DNA of 64,000 nt. It comes from Lachnospiraceae bacterium. Its GTDB lineage: Bacteria > Bacillota > Clostridia > Lachnospirales > Lachnospiraceae. The stretch covers positions 1 to 64,000 of the forward strand of contig JAETRD010000004.1 of the NCBI GenBank assembly GCA_021770345.1, in the 5' to 3' direction. Below the pieces are notes generated by a model. That model had not been told where the DNA came from. It saw nothing but the letters and a program-made list of their open reading frames with translations, and searched no databases. The stretch's first letter is position 1. Every line of letters starts with the position of its first letter. Both the position numbers and the translations under genes were made by a program. Below are positions 28,259 through 36,232 of the stretch, one piece after another.

Positions 28259-28423
28259 CTACACCAATTCACATCCGCCGTCCACATCACCGTCCCCGGC
28301 GCGGCCCGCATCCGCGCCATCCGCCGGCTTTGTCCGAACGCTTGCCTGCGTTCGAATCCCGTTTTTCTTCTCTTTTACTGCCTCTGCATTCAGATACCAT
28401 GTAATCCCAGCAATTATCAACAT
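28259..28423 (-). CDS. Small ORF downstream of LytTR-type repeats
   Basis: 54 codons (MLIIAGITWYLNAEAVKEKK...): a short hydrophobic start, then a polar Gly/Asp-rich tail. A consensus GGAGG site 5 nt before the ATG lies in a 20-nt leader shared exactly with the LytTR gene. The promoter and the site are good; the peptide matches nothing I recognise. It may be a real small product or only a leader for the ytaF-like gene 62 nt downstream. Confidence 0.4.
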   Translation of the reverse strand: MLIIAGITWYLNAEAVKEKKNGIRTQASVRTKPADGADAGRAGDGDVDGGCELV

Positions 28424-28425
28424 AA

Positions 28426-28445
28426 TTACCTCCATGCGCACACGC
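28426..28445 (-). repeat. Recurrent 20-nt translation leader, copy 1
   Basis: GCGTGTGCGCATGGAGGTAA on the minus strand, containing the ribosome site of the small ORF. Identical at 29271-29290 and with one change at 55099-55118. Confidence 0.75.
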
Positions 28446-28460
28446 TTTTGGTTCATTTCT

Positions 28461-28489
28461 AACATAGCAAATCAGACGCCCGCTTTCAA
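28461..28489 (-). promoter_or_regulatory. Promoter of the small ORF/ytaF-like unit
   Basis: TTGAAA (28484-28489), 17-nt spacer, TATGTT (28461-28466) on the minus strand. The proximal LytTR-type repeat ends 8 nt upstream of the -35, the usual activator spacing. Confidence 0.55.
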
Positions 28490-28497
28490 GAATAACC

Positions 28498-28529
28498 TGT
28501 TAAACGGTCAATTAACTTGTTAAACGGTC
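28498..28529 (-). promoter_or_regulatory. Putative LytTR binding site: two direct repeats
   Basis: GACCGTTTAACA occurs twice on the minus strand (28529-28518 and 28509-28498), 20 bp start to start, about two helix turns. LytTR regulators bind pairs of ACCGTT-like direct repeats about 21 bp apart just upstream of target promoters. The LytTR gene lies immediately upstream. Confidence 0.65.
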
Positions 28530-28554
28530 TGCCCGGCAAACCGTTTTCCGTCAG

Positions 28555-29268
28555 TTATTGGCCACGCTTGTATCTCAGGTTAAATTCCATATATCTCTGC
28601 TCAAACTCTTTCCGGTTTCTCCGCGAAACGGAGAGAGATTCCCCATTCACATACACACATCCGTTTCTGTAACGCGTAATTCTGCTTAAATTCACCACGA
28701 TTTGTCGGTTAATCCGATAAAACAATACGCTATCCAATGATTTTTCCAGTGCGGTCAGTGATATTTCCTTACGCATCCGCTGTTTTCCGACGACAAACTC
28801 CGCATATCCGTTAAACGCCTGTATATAGCAGATATCCTTTTGTCTCACGTCATATTCGTTTCGTGCCTGATACAATTCGAGTATCCCCATCCCCATAAAG
28901 CTGTCCATCGCTGCAAAAAGAGCTTCCCGGATTTCCTCCGTCTCAAAAGGTTTTGTCACAAACCGAAATGCATTGATACGGAATGCCTCCTTGTAGCGAT
29001 GTCCGATATTTGCATCGATAATCAACCTGCAGCCCGGATTCCTCCGTTTGAGCAATCCCCCTGTCTCAATCCCGTCCATATCCGGCATCTCCATTTCCAG
29101 AAACACAATCGCGAGCTGCCCGGCATGTCTTAGCAGCTCCTCTCCCGACCCATAGCATTGAATTTGGTATTCCATCCGCTTCTCCCCCAACAGTTCTGCA
29201 ACCATCGCCGCAAGCACACAGGCACTGTCACTTTGATCATCACAGATCCCTATCAGCTTCCTCTCCAT
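28555..29268 (-). CDS. LytTR-type response regulator with Glu in place of the phospho-Asp
   Basis: 237 residues. N-terminal receiver domain (1-120) keeps the acidic pair (CDDQ, Asp10-Asp11) and Lys106 (FVTKPF), but the phospho-acceptor position in VFLEMEMPDMDG is Glu58 rather than Asp. The C-terminal LytTR DNA-binding domain (about 135-235) shows ICYIQAFNGYAEF, the LEKSL-FYRINRQIVVNLSRI stretch and VYVNGESLSVSRRNRKEF. No histidine kinase adjoins it. Glu may mimic constant phosphorylation. Two LytTR-type repeats lie just downstream, ahead of the next transcription unit. Start 29268 uses GGAGG. Confidence 0.88.
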   Translation of the reverse strand: MERKLIGICDDQSDSACVLAAMVAELLGEKRMEYQIQCYGSGEELLRHAGQLAIVFLEMEMPDMDGIETGGLLKRRNPGCRLIIDANIGHRYKEAFRINAFRFVTKPFETEEIREALFAAMDSFMGMGILELYQARNEYDVRQKDICYIQAFNGYAEFVVGKQRMRKEISLTALEKSLDSVLFYRINRQIVVNLSRITRYRNGCVYVNGESLSVSRRNRKEFEQRYMEFNLRYKRGQ

Positions 29269-29270
29269 TT

Positions 29271-29290
29271 TTACCTCCATGCGCACACGC
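29271..29290 (-). repeat. Recurrent 20-nt translation leader, copy 2
   Basis: Exact copy of the 28426-28445 element, giving the ribosome site of the LytTR gene. CGCGCAC-GGC-GTGTGCG just upstream can form a hairpin with it. Confidence 0.75.
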
Positions 29291-29341
29291 CGTGCGCGGG
29301 CGCCAATCTTACTACATTTGTCGTTGTATCATTTGTAAAAA

Positions 29342-29378
29342 AGAGCAGCCCGATCTGTAACCTGACAACTGCTCTTTT
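29342..29378 (-). terminator. Terminator of the hom/apgM operon
   Basis: AAAAGAGCAG pairs with CTGCTCTTTT around a 20-nt loop, T-rich on both strands, 11 nt after the apgM-like stop. Confidence 0.8.
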
Positions 29379-29388
29379 GGTCTTTCTC

Positions 29389-30594
29389 CTATTCTGCCTC
29401 CAACAGATAATCAATCAGCCTGTGCCCCTCTGCTATCACTCTTCCGGTCTGCGCGGCCTCTCTCTCATTGTAATGCCGGCCCTCACTCCGCTCTGCCCTG
29501 CTGTCATAGAGCAGATACGGCACATCATCCGACGTATGGGTCCGCAGGGATATCGGCGTCGGATGATCCGGCAGAATCACCATGCGGAAATCCTCCCCGG
29601 CCTCCGCGAGGCCCTCCGCAATCGGCGCTATGATGCGTGCATCCAGGTTCTCGATCGCCTGTATCTTTTTCTCCACGCTCCCCTGATGCCCCATCTCGTC
29701 CGGTCCCTCCAGGTGCACATAGACAAAATCATAGTCTTCTTTTGTCAGCACGCCGACGGCGGCCTGCGCCTTCCCCTCATAGTTTGTGTCAAGCCCTCCG
29801 TTGGCTCCTTCGACATTTATCACCTTCATCGACGTTCCCACCGCAATCCCCTTGAGCAGATCCACCGCGGAAATCATCGCGCCCCGCTTCCCCGTGCGCC
29901 CGTCAAACGGTGAGAGCGCCGGCTTTGTCCCGGCACCCCAGAACCAGCAGGAATTTGCGGGATTTAAGCCGCGTTTTCTCCGCGCCTCGTTAATCGGATG
30001 GCCGACCAGAATGTCATAGCTGCGCTTCATCATATCGCAAAGCGCTTTCTGTTCCGGAAGCTTATCGCCGATTTTCTGTCCCAGTATGTCATGCGGCTGC
30101 ACCAGCTCCGTGACCTCTCCGTTTTCCCAGATCAGGCAATGACGGTAGCTCGTTCCGACATAAAATCGGAACCCGTCCGCCGCAAGTTCTCTTTTGACCG
30201 CCTCCAAAAGCTGTGCGCTTTCCTCCGTGCTGATTTCCCCGGAGCTGTGGTCAATCATTGTGCGCTCCTCGTAGCACGCCTCCTCCTCGGACAGAGTCAC
30301 AAAATTACAGCGCAGCGCAATATCCGTATCTTTCATCGGCACTCCGATGGAGAGCGCCTCAAGCGGAGACCGGCCCGAGTAGTATTTTCTCGGATCATAG
30401 CCCAATACGGAAAGATTGGCCGTATCGCTGCCGGGCTTCATGCCGTCCGGAATCGTATGTACCATACCGATTTCTCCTTTTGCGGCAAGCTCATCCATTT
30501 TCGGTGTCTTCGCATATTCGAGAGGCGTCATACCTCCAAGGCTTTCAAGCGGCAGATCTGCCATGCCGTCTCCCAAAATCACAACATATTTCAT
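29389..30594 (-). CDS. ApgM-type phosphoglycerate mutase family protein, candidate homoserine kinase
   Basis: 401 residues of the alkaline-phosphatase-like superfamily: N-terminal KYVVILGDGMADLPLESLGG (metal-binding Asp), catalytic Ser in KPGSDTANLSVLGYDP, and C-terminal metal ligands in LEGPDEMGHQGS and LPDHPTPISLRTHT. Archaeal relatives are cofactor-independent phosphoglycerate mutases. Its position 20 nt after homoserine dehydrogenase, with no ordinary thrB in the window, fits the proposed role of this family as an alternative homoserine kinase. Start 30594 has AGAGG 7 nt upstream. Family is certain; reaction is inferred. Confidence 0.85.
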   Translation of the reverse strand: MKYVVILGDGMADLPLESLGGMTPLEYAKTPKMDELAAKGEIGMVHTIPDGMKPGSDTANLSVLGYDPRKYYSGRSPLEALSIGVPMKDTDIALRCNFVTLSEEEACYEERTMIDHSSGEISTEESAQLLEAVKRELAADGFRFYVGTSYRHCLIWENGEVTELVQPHDILGQKIGDKLPEQKALCDMMKRSYDILVGHPINEARRKRGLNPANSCWFWGAGTKPALSPFDGRTGKRGAMISAVDLLKGIAVGTSMKVINVEGANGGLDTNYEGKAQAAVGVLTKEDYDFVYVHLEGPDEMGHQGSVEKKIQAIENLDARIIAPIAEGLAEAGEDFRMVILPDHPTPISLRTHTSDDVPYLLYDSRAERSEGRHYNEREAAQTGRVIAEGHRLIDYLLEAE

Positions 30595-30614
30595 ACGCTG
30601 CCTCTCTTTCTCTT

Positions 30615-31814
30615 TCAGTCTGCCATCCGGATCATGCCGACCACGGTCCCAAGTTCCGCTGCCTTTGCCGCGTAGTCGGCCTCGCTCATACGCTCCGTGA
30701 CAAATCCGATCTCTCCCGGCTCGGCTTCTGCCGTATATGTTACCGCGCTGAAAATCTGTGCAATCTCGTCTCTGTTGGCATGTGCCCGCACAAAAAAGCG
30801 ATGTTCCATCCCCGCGGAATCCACCAACTGTAACTTTTGGGAACTCCACTCCACCGCGATATTGGTATCCATATGCTTTGCAATCTCGACAATATCTGCC
30901 ACGACCGCGCTGGCCGTCGGAAGCTTTCCGGCGCCGCTGCCGTAAAACATTGCATCGCCGAGCACATTCCCGTGCACAAAGATTGCATTAAAAACATCGT
31001 TGACACTGTAGAGCGGGTGATTCTCCGGGAGCAAAAACGGCGCCACCATCGCCACATATCCGTCCTTCACCTTGCGGCTCTGTGCCAGAAGCTTAATTCT
31101 TCTGCCCAGCGCGTCCGCATACCGGATATCCGCCGCGGTAATTTTCGTGATTCCCTCGGTGTAGATATCCTCGAAATCCACCTGCTGCCCGCATACCAGT
31201 GATGTCAAAATGGCAATCTTGCGGCAGGCATCGTATCCCTCAATGTCGGCCGTCGGATCTTTCTCCGCATATCCCCTTGCCTGGGCATCCTTTAACACAT
31301 CATCAAATTCCAGTCCTTCCTCGGTCATCTTCGTGAGCATATAGTTCGTCGTACCGTTCACAATCCCTGTAATCTCCTCGATTTCATCGGCAGTCAGACA
31401 GGAGTTCAGCGGACGGATAATCGGGATCCCGCCCCCGACGCTGGCCTCAAACATAAAATTGACCTGTTTCTCCTTCGCAAGCGCAATCAGCTCGGCGCCC
31501 TTTTCTGCCACGAGCGCCTTATTGGAAGTCGTCACATGTTTTCCGGCGCAAAGCATTTCCTTCACAAATGTATAGGCGGGATCCACACCGCCCATTGTTT
31601 CCACGACAATCCCGACTTCCGGGTCTTTTACAATTGTTTTATAATCATGCACGACTTTATTTTCTATGGGATCTCCCGGGAAATCCCTGAGATCAAGCAC
31701 ATATTTTACCTCCAACGGCATCCCGGCCCGTCTGGCAATGCTGTCCCGATTGATATCCAACACTTCCACTACGCCGGAACCGATTGTCCCGTATCCCATT
31801 ACTGCAACTTTCAT
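30615..31814 (-). CDS. hom: Homoserine dehydrogenase
   Basis: 399 residues: a Rossmann NAD(P) domain (MKVAVMGYGTIGSGVVEVL), the catalytic region (FEASVGGGIPIIRPLNSCL, GIVNGTTNYMLTKM, ARGYAEKDPTADIEGYDACRK) and a C-terminal ACT-like part. It reduces aspartate semialdehyde to homoserine on the way to threonine and methionine. The GCATGGAGGTAA leader provides its ribosome site. An ACT-domain protein precedes it and the apgM-like gene follows. Confidence 0.96.
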   Translation of the reverse strand: MKVAVMGYGTIGSGVVEVLDINRDSIARRAGMPLEVKYVLDLRDFPGDPIENKVVHDYKTIVKDPEVGIVVETMGGVDPAYTFVKEMLCAGKHVTTSNKALVAEKGAELIALAKEKQVNFMFEASVGGGIPIIRPLNSCLTADEIEEITGIVNGTTNYMLTKMTEEGLEFDDVLKDAQARGYAEKDPTADIEGYDACRKIAILTSLVCGQQVDFEDIYTEGITKITAADIRYADALGRRIKLLAQSRKVKDGYVAMVAPFLLPENHPLYSVNDVFNAIFVHGNVLGDAMFYGSGAGKLPTASAVVADIVEIAKHMDTNIAVEWSSQKLQLVDSAGMEHRFFVRAHANRDEIAQIFSAVTYTAEAEPGEIGFVTERMSEADYAAKAAELGTVVGMIRMAD

Positions 31815-31858
31815 ATTTACCTCCATGCCTTTGTGATTTGCCCGACCGGACCCGTGTG

Positions 31859-32302
31859 CTATTCACGCCCTAAAATCTTTACATAATGAATCCCTCTCTG
31901 CTCCTCGATATGCGCTACCATCTCCGCGACATCCCCGGTCTGGGCCAGCACATCTACGGAGAGCGTCAGCGATGCGATCCCGTTTATCGGAATACTCTGA
32001 TGAATCGTCAGAATATTGGCGTTGAACTCCGCCACCGTCTTTAACACCACCGACAAAAGCCCCGGTTCGTCGTCAAGCTGAATCACCATGGTGATCGTCT
32101 TCCCCTTTGCCGTCTCGCGAAACGGAAAAATATCATCCTTATATTTATAAAAAGAGCTCCTGCTGATTCCGACCCGCTCCGTCACCTCCTGCACCGAGGT
32201 AATCTTGCCGGAATCGAGCAGACGTTTTGCCTCTACCACACGGAGAAGTACATCCGGGACCGCCTTCTCCTTCAATACATAATATTGTCCCTTCTCTTTC
32301 AT
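31859..32302 (-). CDS. ACT domain protein of the PheB/UPF0735 family
   Basis: 147 residues. An N-terminal helix-turn-helix-like part (ITSVQEVTERVGISRSSFYKYKDDIFPF) is followed by an ACT domain (GKTITMVIQLDDEPGLLSVVLKTVAEF, NILTIHQSIPINGIASLTLSVDV) that usually binds amino acids. Its place before hom suggests amino-acid-responsive regulation of threonine synthesis. Start 32302 matches the family's MKE-type N-terminus; an upstream ATG at 32326 is possible. Confidence 0.85.
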   Translation of the reverse strand: MKEKGQYYVLKEKAVPDVLLRVVEAKRLLDSGKITSVQEVTERVGISRSSFYKYKDDIFPFRETAKGKTITMVIQLDDEPGLLSVVLKTVAEFNANILTIHQSIPINGIASLTLSVDVLAQTGDVAEMVAHIEEQRGIHYVKILGRE

Positions 32303-32408
32303 AGAATATTCTGATCCTCTTTCCATGTATCTTCTTCTACTATATGTCGCACACAAAATATTTTTCCTTTGTGTTTACCAGTGGCTTACACCTGTCCTCA
32401 TGAGGAAG

Positions 32409-32437
32409 ATAATAACACAAAGAGGCTGCTAACGCAA
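32409..32437 (-). promoter_or_regulatory. Candidate promoter of the ACT-hom-apgM operon
   Basis: TTGCGT (32432-32437), 17-nt spacer, TATTAT (32409-32414) on the minus strand, partly inside the preceding terminator. Confidence 0.35.
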
Positions 32438-32444
32438 CCTCTTT
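32419..32444 (-). terminator. Terminator after the SPFH gene
   Basis: AAAGAGG-TTGC-GTTA-GCA-CCTCTTT type stem (11 bp with one mismatch) directly after the stop, followed by a TTTGTGTTATT tract. Confidence 0.6.
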
Positions 32445-32458
32445 TTCATGCCATTTTC

Positions 32459-33739
32459 TCAACGTCTCGGCTTTCCGCATTCGCTGCAGAACTTCCCGGT
32501 GTTCACACGGCCGCACTCACAGGTCCACTCCGCTGCGGCCGCAGGCGCCGGTTTTCCACACTCGCTGCAGAACTTCCCGGTGTTCACATGGCCACATTCG
32601 CAGGTCCATTTGGCGGCGGGAGCAGGCGCCGGCTTTCCGCACTCACCGCAGAACTTCCCGGTATTCACATGACCGCATTCGCAGGTCCATCCGGCTGCGG
32701 CGCCGCTCTGTCCCATACCGCCGCCCGGGCCGCCGTTCCCGGGACCGCCCGCTCCACCCGGCTGATTTAAAAATCCCATACTGTTCATCGTCTGGTTTAA
32801 AGCATTCATTCCCATGCCGACTCCCATAAAGCCCGTCATGGCTCCGCCCTCGTTGCTTCCGGCATTTTTTACGCCCTCGGTCAGATTCTTCACCGCCATA
32901 CCGCGCATGACGTTCACGTCGCTGCCGACCATCGCGCCCTCGTTGCGCATATTGATCAGTTTCTGGGACTCCTCATCGTAGGAAACACTCGCGATACCGA
33001 CCTTCTGAATCTCCATGCCGCGCAGCATCCGCCAGTCCTCGTCGAGAATATCCTGCATATATCTGCCGAGCTCCATCGCCTTTGACGTCACATAGGAAAT
33101 CCTCGTGCCGTCCGCCGACATCTGGTTGATCGCCGACTGCAGCGCCTCTAAAAACTCGGAGACAAACTGATCTCCAATCTCCGCAAACTCCACCCGGTCT
33201 TTATTCCTCGGAATCGCCTCCGCATAAAACTGCAGCGGATTCACGATCTTTACCGAGTAGGTCCCATGCGCCCGCAGGAAAAGCTCCGCATTGTAAAACT
33301 GATCAAAATAGTTAATCGGATTCCTTGTCCCGAACTTGATCCCCTTTATCTCCTGCAGATTCACAAAATACACCTTCTGCGCCGTCGGCGTCTGTCCGCC
33401 GAACCGCACGCGGTTGAAGCTCTCCCGCAAACTCTCGCCAAGCTCCCCATTAAATAAGGAAGGCATCGACGAATTATCCACTTTGTAGTAGCCCGGCTCC
33501 GCCGTATAATCCACAATTTTACCGCCGTCCACCAGCATCATGAACTGATTGTCATACACATGAATGACGGAACCGTTTGATACCGTATCATGGCTTCCCT
33601 TTACATTCTGTCCCTTTCGGAGCAGCACCCCTCTGGTAAATACGGTGTGCTCCCCCATGTTGTCCGCCTCAAACGCCTCTAACCACTGGTCGGCAAATCC
33701 GCCGCCGATCGCCTGTCCGACCGCTTTAATAATTCCCAT
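32459..33739 (-). CDS. SPFH domain protein with three C-terminal zinc ribbons
   Basis: 426 residues. Residues 1-290 form an SPFH/virion-core-like domain (VGQAIGGGFADQWLEAFEAD, LRAHGTYSVKIVNPLQF, FAEIGDQFVSEFLEALQSAI). A Gly/Met/Asn-rich linker follows, then three near-identical zinc ribbons of about 27 residues, each WTCECGHVNTGKFC-x-ECGKP, separated by Pro/Ala linkers. Such YdjI-type proteins are linked to membrane stress and phage-shock-like responses. The gene with the same spacing upstream (33786-34547) also has a zinc ribbon, so the two may act together. Confidence 0.85.
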   Translation of the reverse strand: MGIIKAVGQAIGGGFADQWLEAFEADNMGEHTVFTRGVLLRKGQNVKGSHDTVSNGSVIHVYDNQFMMLVDGGKIVDYTAEPGYYKVDNSSMPSLFNGELGESLRESFNRVRFGGQTPTAQKVYFVNLQEIKGIKFGTRNPINYFDQFYNAELFLRAHGTYSVKIVNPLQFYAEAIPRNKDRVEFAEIGDQFVSEFLEALQSAINQMSADGTRISYVTSKAMELGRYMQDILDEDWRMLRGMEIQKVGIASVSYDEESQKLINMRNEGAMVGSDVNVMRGMAVKNLTEGVKNAGSNEGGAMTGFMGVGMGMNALNQTMNSMGFLNQPGGAGGPGNGGPGGGMGQSGAAAGWTCECGHVNTGKFCGECGKPAPAPAAKWTCECGHVNTGKFCSECGKPAPAAAAEWTCECGRVNTGKFCSECGKPRR

Positions 33740-33785
33740 ATGACTCGTCTCCTCCTGATTTCTTCGGTATTTTTACTCTATGCAG

Positions 33786-34547
33786 CTATACGCGATGATA
33801 GTCCACTTCATAATACTTCTGAAGATTCCAGACTTTGATATTAACCGGCACAACCGCAATCCCGCAGTACTCACACTTCATATTGCCGAGCATCCGGACG
33901 GGTGCCCCGCAGTGAGGACAGGTCGTTCCGACCGCATTGTCAAACTCCACCAGCGTCTCGTCCTGTATATATACAAGCTCCGTGTTGTATTTCGTCTGCG
34001 CCTTCCGCTCCCTGCTGCCGGAAAGCACCTTTCCGTCCCGCTCCGTGTAGTGTATATGCTCTACGGCGCTCTGAAACGTAATGATACATTTACCGTCCCG
34101 TTTCTGGTAATTTGTGATCTCCGTCCGGTGAATGCGGACGTTAGAATAGACTTCCCGGATTCCCGCCGCACGGTTCGCCGCGACCCGGTTCTCTACCTGC
34201 ATCCTCAGATCCGCCGACACGTCGCCGGACATCTTGGCATCCCCTGCAGTGATCGCCCGAAATGCTGACACAAGGAAATTTTCCGCCTTATTGCGGAACT
34301 GTACCATATTAAAATCCGGAAAATCCCGCTGTATCTGAGGTTCAAAAATCCTCGTCATACCGGACACCGATTTCGGCGTCTCCGCCAGTGCGTCCGCCTG
34401 ACGCTCCAGGCCCTCCGTCAAGGACTCCGTCCCGAATGCCGCTTTCGAAAACCGCCGTATCTTGCCGCGTATCACCATGCACCCGGCAAATATGGCCCCC
34501 AGCAGAATGACCGCGGCTGCAAGGCCGATCAGCTGCCCACTACTCAT
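33786..34547 (-). CDS. Tim44-like membrane protein with C-terminal zinc ribbon
   Basis: 253 residues: one N-terminal membrane helix (LIGLAAAVILLGAIFAGCMVI), a Tim44-like domain in the middle (residues about 70-200, FRNKAENFLVSAFRAITAGD...VYSNVRIHRTEITNYQKRDG), and a zinc ribbon CPHCGAPVRMLGNMKCEYCG near the end. The ATG at 34547 overlaps the prfB stop by 8 nt, and GGAGGAGAGG within prfB serves as ribosome site. Function unknown; likely a membrane partner of the SPFH protein. Confidence 0.75.
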   Translation of the reverse strand: MSSGQLIGLAAAVILLGAIFAGCMVIRGKIRRFSKAAFGTESLTEGLERQADALAETPKSVSGMTRIFEPQIQRDFPDFNMVQFRNKAENFLVSAFRAITAGDAKMSGDVSADLRMQVENRVAANRAAGIREVYSNVRIHRTEITNYQKRDGKCIITFQSAVEHIHYTERDGKVLSGSRERKAQTKYNTELVYIQDETLVEFDNAVGTTCPHCGAPVRMLGNMKCEYCGIAVVPVNIKVWNLQKYYEVDYHRV

Positions 34548-35677
34548 CCTCTCCTCCAAGCCCCTCCGGACATCCCAGAGAAAGCCATTTCAGATAACCG
34601 TTGATAAATACGTCGATCTTTCCGTCCATCACCTGATCCACATTGCCGCTCTCCACACCGGTACGGCGGTCCTTGACCATCGTGTACGGCTGCATGACAT
34701 AAGAGCGGATCTGGTTGCCCCAGCCGATCTCAGTCACCTCGCCCCGGATTCCGGCCGCCTTCTCGGCATTTTCCTGCTGCTTGAGCAGATACAATTTCGC
34801 CTTTAGCATCTGCATCGCCTTATCCTTGTTCTGGAACTGTGAGCGCTCATTCTGACACTGTACCACAATCCCTGTCGGAAGATGCGTGATGCGAATCGCC
34901 GACGATGTTTTATTGATGTGCTGCCCGCCTGCACCGCTCGAGCGATAAGTGTCAATGCGCAGCTCATCCTCGTTAATCTCGATGTCCAAATCCTCCTCGA
35001 TATCCGGCATCACATCGCAGGAGACAAAAGATGTCTGCCGCTTGCCCGCCGCGTTAAACGGTGAAATCCGCACAAGCCGGTGCACCCCTTTTTCGGACTT
35101 CAGATATCCGTAAGCATTCTCTCCGTTTACCTGGAACGTGACGGACTTGATGCCCGCCTCCTCCCCGTCCAGAGAATCAAGCACTTCCACCGCGAACCCT
35201 TTATCCGTCGCCCATCTCGTATACATGCGGTACAGCATGGCCGCCCAGTCGCAGGACTCCGTCCCGCCGGCTCCGGCATGCAGCGAGACAATCGCGTTGT
35301 CTCTGTCATACTCGCCGGACAGCAGTGTCTTGATCCGGATGCCCTCATAGACTTCGGAAAATTCCTGCAGCAGTTCCTCGATCTCGGGAATCAGCGACGC
35401 ATCATTCTCCTCGTAGCCCATTTCGATGAGCGTCTCAATATCCTCAAACTGTGTCTGTAAAGAAGCATAAGTCGCGACATCGTCCTTCATGCTCTTTAAC
35501 TCTTTCATTTTCTTCTGTGAAACCGCCGGGTCATCCCAGAAATCCGGCGCCTCCATCTCTCGTTCTAACTCCTGGATCCGCTGCTCTTTGTTTGCCAGGT
35601 CAAAGTGAATCCCTCACTTCCTGCAGCGGCGCTCTGTATGCGTTCAGAGTCACTTTAAATTGATCAAGTTCTACCAC
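34540..35677 (-). CDS. prfB: Peptide chain release factor 2, with programmed +1 frameshift
   Basis: The product is about 378 residues if decoding shifts. A short first frame (GTG at 35677, VVELDQFKVTLNAYRAPLQE...) ends at an in-frame TGA at 35602-35600; reading continues in the +1 frame (DLANKEQRIQELEREMEAPD...). The site reads CTT-TGA-C with AGGGA a few nt upstream, as in classical prfB autoregulation. RF2 domains follow, with SPF codon-recognition residues (VRISPFNAAGKRQ) and the peptidyl-tRNA hydrolysis motif SSGAGGQHINKT. It releases peptides at UGA and UAA. Confidence 0.95.
35599..35616 (-). promoter_or_regulatory. prfB programmed frameshift signal
   Basis: On the minus strand AGGGATTCACTTTGAC: internal Shine-Dalgarno-like AGGGA, slippery CTT, and stop TGA followed by C. 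Low RF2 favours slippage and more RF2 synthesis. Confidence 0.9.
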
Positions 35678-35710
35678 AGTATCACCTCTTTCTTCTTATT
35701 TAGTCTTTTC

Positions 35711-36232
35711 CTATTTTAAAGGATGTCTTTGTTTTTCGCAATGCTTTCCGTAACACAACAGAACAAAATGAAGCAGGGCAAACCCAAGCAGCGCGCCGAA
35801 CGTATCGATACACACGTCGCCGAAACGCCCTGCCCGCCCCTCGATAAAAAGCTGGTGTATCTCGTCCGTGGACGCATAGGCGGCCGTGGCGGCAAGGGCG
35901 AAAAGCACGGTTTTCCTCCGGTACGGAAGATACCCGCGAAACACCGCCAAAAACAGCCATCCCAAAATCGCGTACTCCGTCATATGTGCCGCCTTGCGCA
36001 CCGGATGCTCAATCGCCGCCGCATACGCCTCCGTCGTCTCCTCCGAAAAACCAAGCCCGAAAATATTGCTGCAGGCCTCCACAAACCGGTATGATACGCT
36101 GCCGCTCATCTCCGACGACTCTACCGCAGGCTGGTCGGAAAACCAGAAGATCACCGCCATCCAGCCAAGCAGGAGAAGCGCGGTGACGGCCCGGTAGATT
36201 ATCGTTTTCCATGTTTTCTCATCCGTTTTCAC
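35711..36232 (-). CDS. VanZ family membrane protein
   Basis: 173 residues with four membrane helices (ALLLLGWMAVIFWFSDQPA, HMTEYAILGWLFLAVF, TVLFALAATAAYASTDEIHQLF, IDTFGALLGFALLHFVLL). FSDQP, KxAHMxEYAILG and STDEIHQLFI-GR are VanZ signatures. Members influence resistance to lipid-targeting antibiotics; the biochemical role is unclear. A GTG start at 36232 inside the ctpA end is most likely, so the two are translationally coupled. Confidence 0.85.
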   Translation of the reverse strand: MKTDEKTWKTIIYRAVTALLLLGWMAVIFWFSDQPAVESSEMSGSVSYRFVEACSNIFGLGFSEETTEAYAAAIEHPVRKAAHMTEYAILGWLFLAVFRGYLPYRRKTVLFALAATAAYASTDEIHQLFIEGRAGRFGDVCIDTFGALLGFALLHFVLLCYGKHCEKQRHPLK

